From positions 1 to 5,748 of the forward strand of contig URSI01000085.1 in NCBI GenBank assembly GCA_900550505.1: DNA of 5,748 nucleotides, read 5' to 3'. A program made the position numbers and the translations under genes. Position 1 is the first letter of the stretch, and every line of letters begins with the position of its first letter. The notes under the pieces are model-generated. The model did not search any database and had not been told where the DNA came from. It saw only the letters and a list, made by a program, of their open reading frames with translations. Shown here piece by piece: positions 1-5,725 of this stretch. This DNA is from an uncultured Eubacteriales bacterium (GTDB lineage Bacteria > Bacillota > Clostridia > Oscillospirales > CAG-382).

Positions 1-2
1 TG

Positions 3-1628
3 TCATTCCCCCATGCCGACGTCTGATGCCCGTTTTTTCTTCAGCGCTGCGCCGACAAATCCGAGAAAGAGCGGATGCGGACGGTTGGGACGGCTTTTGA
101 ATTCCGGGTGGAATTGTACCCCGACATGAAAGTCTCGGTCCGAAAGCTCGACTGCTTCGACCAGCGAGCCGTCAGGCGACGATCCGCACAGTGTCATACC
201 GTTTTCGCGCAGTGTCTCACGATAGTCGTTGTTGAATTCGTAACGGTGACGGTGACGCTCACTGATCATGTTGCAGCCGTAACAGCGCTGCATAACGGTA
301 CCTTCGGAGATCATGCAGTCATAAGCGCCGAGCCTGAGAGTGCCGCCCTTGTCAATGCTATTGCTTTGCCCGGGCATGAAGTCTATTACCTTGTTGCGGC
401 ACTGTTCGTTGAATTCGCCCGAATCGGCGTCAGCTATGCCTGCAGCATTTCGTGCGAATTCGATGACCATTATCTGCATTCCCAGGCAGATCCCGAAATA
501 AGGGATACTGTCCTCCCGTGCCGTTTTTGCAGCGAGTATCATGCCTTCGACTCCGCGGCTGCCGAAACCGCCGGGGACCAGTACCCCGTCAAGATTCCCG
601 AGGCGTTCTTTGACATTGTCGGGCGTGAGCTCTTCAGAATCTATCCATTCAATATCCACATGGGTTCCCAGCTCATAGCCGGCGTGCCTTAGTGCCTCGA
701 CGACGGAAAGATATGCGTCATGTAGCCCGACGTATTTTCCTACAAGTCCTATTACGGTCTTTTCGGTACGGTTTCTTATTTTGTCCGTCAGCTCGTACCA
801 TTCGTCAAGATGCGGCGGCGGTGTCACAAGATGAAGTCCGCGGCACACAACATCGGAAAATCCTGATTTTTCCAGCATGATCGGTGCTTCATACAGATTC
901 GGCAGCGTGAGATTTTCTATAACGCAGTCGCGTTTGACGTTGCAGAACAGCGATATTTTCCTGAACACCGACTCTTCCGGTTTCTCGTCACACCTGAGCA
1001 CGACAATGTCGGGATTTATGCCCATGCCCTGCAACTCACGTACCGAGTGCTGCGTCGGCTTTGTTTTGTGCTCGGAAGAAGCACGCAGATACGGTACCAG
1101 CGTGACGTGGATAAATAAGCTGTTTTCCCGTCCTACTTCCAGAGATATCTGTCTCACGGCTTCAATAAACGGCTGTGATTCGATATCGCCTATGGTGCCG
1201 CCTATCTCGGTTATAACCACGTCGGCGGATGTTTTTTTGCCCACACTGTATACAAAGTCTTTTATTTCATCCGTGATATGGGGTATGACCTGGACAGTGG
1301 AACCGAGATATTCCCCGCGCCGTTCCTTGTTCAACACGTTCCAATAGACTTTGCCGGTCGTCAGATTTGAGAAACGGTTGAGATCTTCGTCTATAAATCG
1401 CTCGTAGTGTCCGAGATCGAGGTCTGTCTCGGCACCGTCCTGCGTCACGAACACCTCGCCGTGCTGGTAAGGACTCATGGTTCCCGGATCAACATTTATG
1501 TATGGATCAAGCTTTTGCGCCGCAACACGGAGCCCGCGTGCTTTCAGCAGTCTTCCCAGTGAGGCAGCCGTTATGCCTTTGCCGAGCCCGGAGACGACGC
1601 CGCCGGTAACAAAAATGTACTTCGTCAT
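3..1628 (-). CDS. pyrG: CTP synthase (glutamine-hydrolysing), complete
   Basis: This gene encodes cytosolic CTP synthase, which aminates UTP to CTP using ATP and the amide nitrogen of glutamine, the last step of de novo pyrimidine nucleotide synthesis. The 541-residue protein has the usual family length. The N-terminal synthase domain (about 1-265) shows the P-loop SGLGKG at 13-18, the block DPYINVDPGTMSP at 41-53, the Mg/ATP segment ETDLDLGHYERF at 67-78 and EIGGTIGDIES at 141-151. The C-terminal class I glutamine amidotransferase domain (about 290-535) shows the oxyanion segment PGGFGSRG (352-359), nucleophile Cys381 in GICLGMQ, ERHRHRYEFN (457-466) and His507/Glu509 in FHPEF. All expected catalytic residues are present. 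The ATG start is fixed by an AGGAGG site 7 nt upstream and by the conserved N-terminus. It follows asnB by 69 bp with no clear promoter between, so it is probably the third gene of the unit. The TGA stop lies 2 bases from the window edge, so any terminator is outside. Identification is very secure. Confidence 0.98.
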   Translation of the reverse strand: MTKYIFVTGGVVSGLGKGITAASLGRLLKARGLRVAAQKLDPYINVDPGTMSPYQHGEVFVTQDGAETDLDLGHYERFIDEDLNRFSNLTTGKVYWNVLNKERRGEYLGSTVQVIPHITDEIKDFVYSVGKKTSADVVITEIGGTIGDIESQPFIEAVRQISLEVGRENSLFIHVTLVPYLRASSEHKTKPTQHSVRELQGMGINPDIVVLRCDEKPEESVFRKISLFCNVKRDCVIENLTLPNLYEAPIMLEKSGFSDVVCRGLHLVTPPPHLDEWYELTDKIRNRTEKTVIGLVGKYVGLHDAYLSVVEALRHAGYELGTHVDIEWIDSEELTPDNVKERLGNLDGVLVPGGFGSRGVEGMILAAKTAREDSIPYFGICLGMQIMVIEFARNAAGIADADSGEFNEQCRNKVIDFMPGQSNSIDKGGTLRLGAYDCMISEGTVMQRCYGCNMISERHRHRYEFNNDYRETLRENGMTLCGSSPDGSLVEAVELSDRDFHVGVQFHPEFKSRPNRPHPLFLGFVGAALKKKRASDVGMGE

Positions 1629-1635
1629 TTTCTCT

Positions 1636-1641
1636 CCTCCT
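1636..1641 (-). promoter_or_regulatory. pyrG ribosome binding site
   Basis: The minus strand reads AGGAGG here, 7 nt before the ATG at 1626-1628. It is a full anti-16S match and decides the pyrG start. Confidence 0.88.
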
Positions 1642-1697
1642 GAACGTTTGTTAGCATTGAAACTGCTTTGCGCGCAGAATCCGAAAGTGCTTTAAAC

Positions 1698-3287
1698 TCA
1701 GCACCCGCTGTTACCGTAGTTTGAAAGCACGCGTGCCGAAGGATCGTTCACATTGCAGCCTTCCCATTCTTTGTTCGGCATCCAAAAATCCGTTATCATT
1801 TCCGACTGTCCGGGATAGTATTTTTCAAAAATCTCACGGTAGAGCAGCGATTCCTTTGTAAATGGCATCGCATGGACGTATGCCTGTCGTTTTTGCTCAA
1901 ATTCCTCATCCGTATACATACTATCCGCATATGCTTTCAGATGGTCGGCCATTGAATGACCGACAGCATCTGAAAAAGCTGCCTTCTCCCGCCAGAGTAT
2001 TTCGGGCGGCAGCAGATCACCGTCAAATGCCTTTCTGAGCAGGTACTTTCCCTTTCCGTATCTGTTCATTTTCATTTCCGGATCTATTGACATCACATAT
2101 TGTACGAAATCGAGATCACCGAACGGGACACGTGCCTCGAGCGAGTTGACCGATATGCACCGGTCCGCACGCAGCACGTCGTACATGTGAAGCTCGCGCA
2201 GACGTTTTTGCGCCTCCTGTTGGAAAGCTTTGGCATCCGGCGCGAAGTCAGTGTATTTGTATCCGAAAAGCTCATCGGATATTTCGCCGGTCAGTATTAC
2301 TCTTATATCGGTCTGCTCATGTATGGCACGGCATACCAGGTACATACCTATCGAAGCCCTGATCGTCGTTATGTCAAAGGTGCCGAGCAGCTTGATGACG
2401 GTTTCGAGCGAGTCAATGACGTCATCCCGGGTTATTATCACCTCGTGGTGGTCGCTTTTAATGTAATCAGCCGCGATCCTTGCGTATTTCAGATCTATGG
2501 CATCTTCGCTCATACCTATCGCAAAGGTCCTGATGGGAGCCGAACCGCTTTCCTTTGCGGCTTTTGCGGCTATCGCGCAGACGAGCGAAGAGTCAAGTCC
2601 GCCCGAAAGCAGAAATCCCACATAGGAATCCGACACGAGCCTTTTCTTGACACCCGCCGTCAATTTGTCCCTTATACGGCGGCAGACAGTATCGATATCG
2701 TCTCCGTTGAAACTTTCGACATGCGCTATGTCACGGTAGCGGATAAATTCCCCGTTTCTGTAAAAGCATCCGGGCGGAAACGGCAAGATCTTCTTTGCCA
2801 GTCCGACGAGATTTTTCGGTTCGCTCGCAAATATGATCGAACCTTCGTCGTCATAGCCGTAGTAAAGCGGGCGTATCCCTATCGGGTCGCGCGCGGCGAT
2901 GTATTCTTTTGTCCTTCCGTCATAAATGATGCACGCAAATTCTGCGTCCAGCATTTTGAACATATCCGTGCCGTATTCAAAATACATCGGCAGCAGCACC
3001 TCGCAGTCCGAACTGCTTTTGAAGGTGTAGTTGCCGGAGAATTGATCGCGCCACTTTTCGAATCCGTATATTTCGCCGTTGCAGACGATACTGCATCCGT
3101 TCAGTTCAAAGGGCTGCATACCCTCGGGGGTCAGCCCCATTATAGCCAGACGCCGGAACCCGAGCAGACCCTCGCCCGTATCTTTCACGCGGCAATCATC
3201 GGGTCCGCGTGACACGGTTTGCTCAAAACCCTCATCAAAGGCTTTTCTGTCCGCACGGGGGCTGCAATAACCCATGATTGAACACAT
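1698..3287 (-). CDS. asnB: Asparagine synthase (glutamine-hydrolysing), complete
   Basis: This gene encodes a cytosolic asparagine synthetase B, which forms asparagine from aspartate, ATP and the amide nitrogen of glutamine. The 529-residue protein is slightly shorter than E. coli AsnB (554). Residues 1 to about 190 are a class II (Ntn) glutaminase domain: Cys2, exposed after Met removal, is the nucleophile (MCSIMGY), followed by RGPD (27-30), NGEIY (70-74), SDCEVLL (93-99) and RDPIGIRPLY (133-142). Residues from about 200 form the ATP-pyrophosphatase synthetase domain, with the SGGLDSS loop (228-234), TGEISDELFGY (333-343), SLEARVPF (382-389) and WREKAAFSDAVG (432-443). No key residue is missing, so it should have both glutaminase and synthetase activity. 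The ATG start is set by the catalytic Cys at position 2 and by a GGAGGT site 9 nt upstream. It lies 81 bp downstream of the glutamine synthetase gene, which supplies its nitrogen donor. Its mixed third-position codon use matches pyrG. Confidence 0.97.
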   Translation of the reverse strand: MCSIMGYCSPRADRKAFDEGFEQTVSRGPDDCRVKDTGEGLLGFRRLAIMGLTPEGMQPFELNGCSIVCNGEIYGFEKWRDQFSGNYTFKSSSDCEVLLPMYFEYGTDMFKMLDAEFACIIYDGRTKEYIAARDPIGIRPLYYGYDDEGSIIFASEPKNLVGLAKKILPFPPGCFYRNGEFIRYRDIAHVESFNGDDIDTVCRRIRDKLTAGVKKRLVSDSYVGFLLSGGLDSSLVCAIAAKAAKESGSAPIRTFAIGMSEDAIDLKYARIAADYIKSDHHEVIITRDDVIDSLETVIKLLGTFDITTIRASIGMYLVCRAIHEQTDIRVILTGEISDELFGYKYTDFAPDAKAFQQEAQKRLRELHMYDVLRADRCISVNSLEARVPFGDLDFVQYVMSIDPEMKMNRYGKGKYLLRKAFDGDLLPPEILWREKAAFSDAVGHSMADHLKAYADSMYTDEEFEQKRQAYVHAMPFTKESLLYREIFEKYYPGQSEMITDFWMPNKEWEGCNVNDPSARVLSNYGNSGC

Positions 3288-3296
3288 ATTTTGTCT

Positions 3297-3302
3297 ACCT
3301 CC
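3297..3302 (-). promoter_or_regulatory. asnB ribosome binding site
   Basis: The minus strand reads GGAGGT, 9 nt before the asnB ATG at 3285-3287. It lies only 5 nt downstream of the base of a strong hairpin (3308-3349), so access to the site could be affected by that structure. Confidence 0.85.
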
Positions 3303-3307
3303 GCAAT

Positions 3308-3349
3308 TTCGTGCCCGCGGACCGGTAAAGACCCGGTCCCAGGCACGAA
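3308..3349 (-). other. Stable hairpin between glutamine synthetase and asnB genes
   Basis: An 8-bp outer stem (3308-3315 with 3342-3349, TTCGTGCC/GGCACGAA) and a 7-bp inner stem (3319-3325 with 3333-3339, GGACCGG/CCGGTCC) are separated by a 3x2 internal loop and capped by a 7-nt loop. In the direction of transcription the hairpin is followed by CGGAGGT, not by a U-run, so it is not an intrinsic terminator for this operon. On the plus strand a T5 run follows 8 nt further on, but no plus-strand gene is present to terminate. A role as an mRNA processing or stabilising element that sets asnB expression relative to the upstream gene is inference. Confidence 0.6.
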
Positions 3350-3368
3350 GTGTGTTTTTAAGTTCCGG

Positions 3369-5465
3369 TCATTTGACTCCGAAGAGCAGATCGGAATAAG
3401 TGGGGAACGGCCAGAAGCTCTCAGCCGTAAGAGTCTCGGCTTCATCACAGGCAACACGCAGTTCGCTCATCGAAGGCAAAACCGTGTCGCGAATGGCTAC
3501 CGACGCTTCCTGCACGGAAGATATAGATTTAAGCTCCAAAAGCCGGCTTTCCAGATCATGGATCTTAGTTGCAATGCGCTCGGTAAGCATGGAGAGCTTT
3601 TTGATAAACTCGATCTCGTATCCGCAGGCTATTCCGCTGTCAAGCTGTTTTTTTGCGTTCGCGGCGGATACCAGCTGTGATGTGTAACCGTTTACCGCAG
3701 GCAGTATCTCTTTTCTCGCCATGTCGACCATCGTGTTAGCATCTATGGTGACGGTTTTGCAGTAGTTTTCAAGTGTGATCTCACAGCGGGAATGAAGTTC
3801 CGATTCGGAATACACACTCTGAGAGACGAGCATCTTTACATTCTTTTCGTCCACCACATGCGGTATGCAATCCGGTGTCGTGCGATAGTTGAGCAGACCT
3901 CTCTTCTGCGTCGCCTCTGTGATCCATGATTCGTCGTATCCGTTGCCGTTGAAGATGATACGCTTGTGGTCTTTTATTGTTTCGCGTATCATTGCGTGCA
4001 ATTCTGTCTGAAAATCCTTTGCTGCTTCAAGTCTGTCGGCATATATGCGCAGGCTCTCGGCGACGGCGCTGTTGAGCATTATGTTGGCACAGGCAATGCT
4101 GTTTGAAGACCCGAGCATGCGGAATTCAAACTTGTTTCCGGTAAAGGCAAACGGGGATGTACGGTTACGGTCCGTGGTGTCCCGGCTGAATTTGGGCAGC
4201 ACATCGACACCGAGCTTCATCTGGGTCTTTTCAGCTGCGCTGTACGGAGTGTCGGATTCTATCGCGTCAAGTATCGCGGTAAGCTCGTCACCGAGGAAAA
4301 TCGAAACGACGGCGGGCGGTGCTTCGTTTGCGCCGAGCCGGTGGTCATTTCCTGCCGTGGCAACAGCGATCCTGAGCAGATCCTGATAGTCATCCACCGC
4401 TTTTATGACCGCGCAGAGGAAAAGAAGAAACTGTGCGTTTTCATACGGCGTTTCGCCGGGAGAAAGCAGGTTGGTGCCCTTGTCTGTTGCAAGTGACCAG
4501 TTGTTGTGTTTGCCGCTGCCGTTGACTCCGGCAAAGGGCTTTTCGTGAAGCAGGCAGACGAGCCCGTGACGCAATGCTACTTTCTGCATTATTTCCATCG
4601 TCAGCTGGTTGTGGTCGGTGGCGATGTTGGTGGTGGTGTAGATGGGCGCCAGCTCGTGCTGGGAGGGCGCGACCTCGTTGTGCTCGGTCTTGGCAAGCAC
4701 GCCGAGCTTCCACAGCTCCTCGTTCAGCTCCGCCATGAAGGCAGCCACGCGCGGCTTGATGACGCCGAAATAGTGGTCATCCAGCTCCTGCCCCTTGGGG
4801 GGCTTGGCGCCGAACAGCGTCCGCCCGCAGAAGATGAGATCCTTCCGGCGGTCGTACATTTCCTTGTCCACCAGGAAGTATTCCTGCTCCGGGCCGACCG
4901 ACGTGCGCACGCAGTGCACATCGGTGTTGCCGAACAGGCGCAGGACACGCATTGCCTGCCGGTTGAGCGCCTGCATGGAGCGCAGAAGCGGCGTTTTCTT
5001 GTCCAGCGCCTCCCCGCCGAAGGAGCAGAACGCCGTCGGGATGCACAGCGTCCTGTCCTTGATGAAGGCGTAGGAGGTCGGATCCCACGCGGTGTAGCCC
5101 CGCGCCTCAAAGGTGGCGCGCAGACCGCCGGAGGGGAAGGAGGAGGCGTCCGGCTCGCCCTTGATAAGCTCCTTGCCGGAGAACTCCATGATGACGCCGC
5201 CGTCCGGGGCGGGGGAGATGAAGCTGTCGTGCTTCTCGGCGGTGATGCCGGTCAGCGGCTGGAACCAGTGGGTGAAGTGGGTGGCGCCGTGGGCGATTGC
5301 CCAATCCTTCATCGCGCCGGCGACCGCGTCTGCCACCTCGCTGTCCAGCCGCTCGTCCTCGTCGATGGTTTTCTTGAGCGAGCGGTACACCTTCAGCGGC
5401 AGGGTTGCCTTCATGACGCGGTCGTCAAAGACCAGACAGCCGAAATACTCCGAAACAGAACTCAT
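3369..5465 (-). CDS. glnN: Type III glutamine synthetase (GlnN family), complete
   Basis: This gene encodes a glutamine synthetase of the type III (GlnN/GSIII) family, which condenses glutamate, ammonia and ATP to glutamine in the cytosol. The 698 residues fit GSIII of anaerobic Bacillota and are far longer than GSI (about 450). Numbered from the chosen start, family blocks include THWFQPLTG (65-73), FSGKELIKGEPDASSFPSGG (95-114), GPEQEYFLVD (191-200), EHNEVAPSQHELAPIY (261-276), NGSGKHNNWS (315-324), GNDHRLGANEAPPA (372-385) and NRTSPFAFTGNKFEFR (434-449), then the long GSIII-specific C-terminal region. The metal and substrate residues expected in these blocks look intact. The start is taken at the ATG at 5463-5465, 8 nt after AGGAGG; the ATG at 5469-5471 is only 2 nt from that site and less likely. 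A 59-codon in-frame extension to a GTG at 5642 would run through the leader hairpins and is not believed. The gene is mosaic: codons 1-290 are GC-rich, while the rest resembles asnB and pyrG. The long leader suggests nitrogen-responsive control. Confidence 0.96.
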   Translation of the reverse strand: MSSVSEYFGCLVFDDRVMKATLPLKVYRSLKKTIDEDERLDSEVADAVAGAMKDWAIAHGATHFTHWFQPLTGITAEKHDSFISPAPDGGVIMEFSGKELIKGEPDASSFPSGGLRATFEARGYTAWDPTSYAFIKDRTLCIPTAFCSFGGEALDKKTPLLRSMQALNRQAMRVLRLFGNTDVHCVRTSVGPEQEYFLVDKEMYDRRKDLIFCGRTLFGAKPPKGQELDDHYFGVIKPRVAAFMAELNEELWKLGVLAKTEHNEVAPSQHELAPIYTTTNIATDHNQLTMEIMQKVALRHGLVCLLHEKPFAGVNGSGKHNNWSLATDKGTNLLSPGETPYENAQFLLFLCAVIKAVDDYQDLLRIAVATAGNDHRLGANEAPPAVVSIFLGDELTAILDAIESDTPYSAAEKTQMKLGVDVLPKFSRDTTDRNRTSPFAFTGNKFEFRMLGSSNSIACANIMLNSAVAESLRIYADRLEAAKDFQTELHAMIRETIKDHKRIIFNGNGYDESWITEATQKRGLLNYRTTPDCIPHVVDEKNVKMLVSQSVYSESELHSRCEITLENYCKTVTIDANTMVDMARKEILPAVNGYTSQLVSAANAKKQLDSGIACGYEIEFIKKLSMLTERIATKIHDLESRLLELKSISSVQEASVAIRDTVLPSMSELRVACDEAETLTAESFWPFPTYSDLLFGVK

Positions 5466-5473
5466 TTTCATAT

Positions 5474-5479
5474 CCTCCT
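5474..5479 (-). promoter_or_regulatory. glnN ribosome binding site
   Basis: The minus strand reads AGGAGG within GTGAGGAGGATATG. Two ATG codons follow, 2 nt and 8 nt downstream. The 8-nt spacing favours the second (5463-5465), giving MSSVSEYFG as the N-terminus. Confidence 0.88.
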
Positions 5480-5504
5480 CACGTTTCTCAGCTCTTCGGT
5501 GCGT

Positions 5505-5522
5505 GCCGGACGTCCTGCCGGC
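5505..5522 (-). other. Short GC hairpin near the end of the leader
   Basis: GCCGG (5505-5509) and CCGGC (5518-5522) can pair around an 8-nt loop. It lies between the terminator-like hairpin and the ribosome binding site and has no U-run. Its significance is unclear, because short GC stems are frequent in sequence of this composition. Confidence 0.35.
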
Positions 5523-5543
5523 GGCGGGAGCAATGCAAAAGTG

Positions 5544-5595
5544 AAAAAGCGAGACAGCACGCCCCCGGGTGGGAGACGCCATTGCCTCGCTTTTT
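5544..5595 (-). terminator. Candidate leader terminator (attenuator) upstream of glnN
   Basis: Arms 5583-5595 and 5544-5556 form a 13-bp RNA stem (AAAAAGCGAGGCA with UGUCUCGCUUUUU, one G-U pair). The 26-nt apical part contains a further C/G-rich helix. The 3' arm ends in U5, then CAC and U4, a form typical of intrinsic terminators, although the U-run is partly inside the stem. The hairpin lies about 95 nt after the promoter start and about 78 nt before the glnN start codon, so in this strand it can only act as an attenuator of its own operon. The 5' A-run also gives it a bidirectional look, but no gene converging from the left is present. Confidence 0.65.
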
Positions 5596-5613
5596 GCTTT
5601 TACGGATATTTTG

Positions 5614-5637
5614 TTCCACATAGCACCGTCTGCGGAA
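5614..5637 (-). other. Leader hairpin with 10-nt loop
   Basis: On the minus strand UUCCGCA (5631-5637) pairs with UGUGGAA (5614-5620): 7 bp with one G-U pair, which is tolerated in RNA and so hints at RNA-level structure. The loop is GACGGUGCUA. It is flanked by two copies of TATCCGT (plus-strand acggata at 5602-5608 and 5641-5647). It could be part of a sensing domain upstream of the terminator-like hairpin; function is unknown. Confidence 0.45.
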
Positions 5638-5649
5638 AGCACGGATACC

Positions 5650-5664
5650 GGGGTGGCTCACCCC
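5650..5664 (-). other. GC-rich hairpin at the 5' end of the leader
   Basis: GGGGTG and CACCCC form a perfect 6-bp stem around a 3-nt loop, about 26 nt after the predicted transcript start. The CCACCC motif of its 3' arm recurs in the apical part of the terminator-like hairpin (about 5566-5571), so its 5' arm GGGUG could alternatively pair there. There is no U-run, so it is not a terminator. Confidence 0.45.
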
Positions 5665-5696
5665 CGCTACGCCGCGCATTCCGCTCCGATGGGCGT

Positions 5697-5725
5697 ATTA
5701 TACACGATTCCGGCGGGGTTGTCAA
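5697..5725 (-). promoter_or_regulatory. Consensus sigma-A type promoter of the glnN operon
   Basis: The minus strand has an exact -35 hexamer TTGACA (5720-5725) and an exact -10 hexamer TATAAT (5697-5702) with a 17-bp spacer, the optimal arrangement for the housekeeping sigma factor. An A7 run (5730-5736) just upstream of the -35 resembles part of an UP element. Initiation is predicted at about 5690. Such a strong promoter with no obvious weakening suggests that control is exerted after initiation, in the leader. Confidence 0.88.

Larger units (their letters stand above)
5466..5690 (-). promoter_or_regulatory. Long structured 5' leader of the glnN operon
   Basis: From the predicted transcription start (about 5690, an A located 7 nt after the -10 hexamer) to the glnN start codon is about 225 nt. 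In transcription order it holds a GC-rich hairpin (5650-5664), a second hairpin (5614-5637), a terminator-like hairpin with U-run (5544-5595), a short GC hairpin (5505-5522) and the ribosome binding site. Length, structure and an early terminator are the signs of a cis-regulatory leader. I do not recognise a named riboswitch, T-box or ANTAR dual-hairpin consensus in it. Nitrogen or glutamine as the signal is inferred from the downstream genes only. It shares the high GC content of the first part of glnN. Confidence 0.65.

Noticed and set aside
75..1347. Several plus-strand open frames (75-692, 692-880, 877-1347) opposite pyrG
   Set aside because: They are antisense to a complete CTP synthase gene and have no recognisable product.
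1629..1697. A separate promoter or a PyrG-type attenuator before pyrG
   Set aside because: No acceptable -35/-10 pair and no terminator hairpin are visible in the 69-bp gap.
2100..3212. Long open frame (370 codons) on the plus strand opposite asnB
   Set aside because: It lies wholly antisense to a well-supported gene, its product resembles no family I know, and it has no ribosome binding site of note. It is a codon-structure shadow.
3288..3368. T-box or other amino-acid riboswitch upstream of asnB
   Set aside because: The gap is only 81 bp, lacks a T-box core sequence and a terminator, and contains just the hairpin and ribosome binding site.
3185..3457. 90-codon minus-strand frame spanning the start of asnB and the end of glnN
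   Set aside because: It overlaps both genes out of frame, has no ribosome binding site and crosses the intergenic hairpin. It is not a gene.
4441..5304. Other minus- and plus-strand frames in the GC-rich part of glnN, with Arg/Ala/Pro-rich products
   Set aside because: They overlap intact glnN. GC-rich coding DNA has few stop codons in alternative frames, which explains them.
5466..5642. N-terminal extension of glnN to the GTG at 5640-5642
   Set aside because: The added 59 residues run through the leader hairpins, lack family features, and bypass the strong AGGAGG site in front of MSSVSEYFG.
5466..5690. Known glutamine riboswitch or ANTAR dual-hairpin target in the glnN leader
   Set aside because: I could not find the conserved sequence of the glnA/Downstream-peptide glutamine RNAs, nor two adjacent hexaloop hairpins with the A1/G4 pattern. 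A covariance model search could overturn this.
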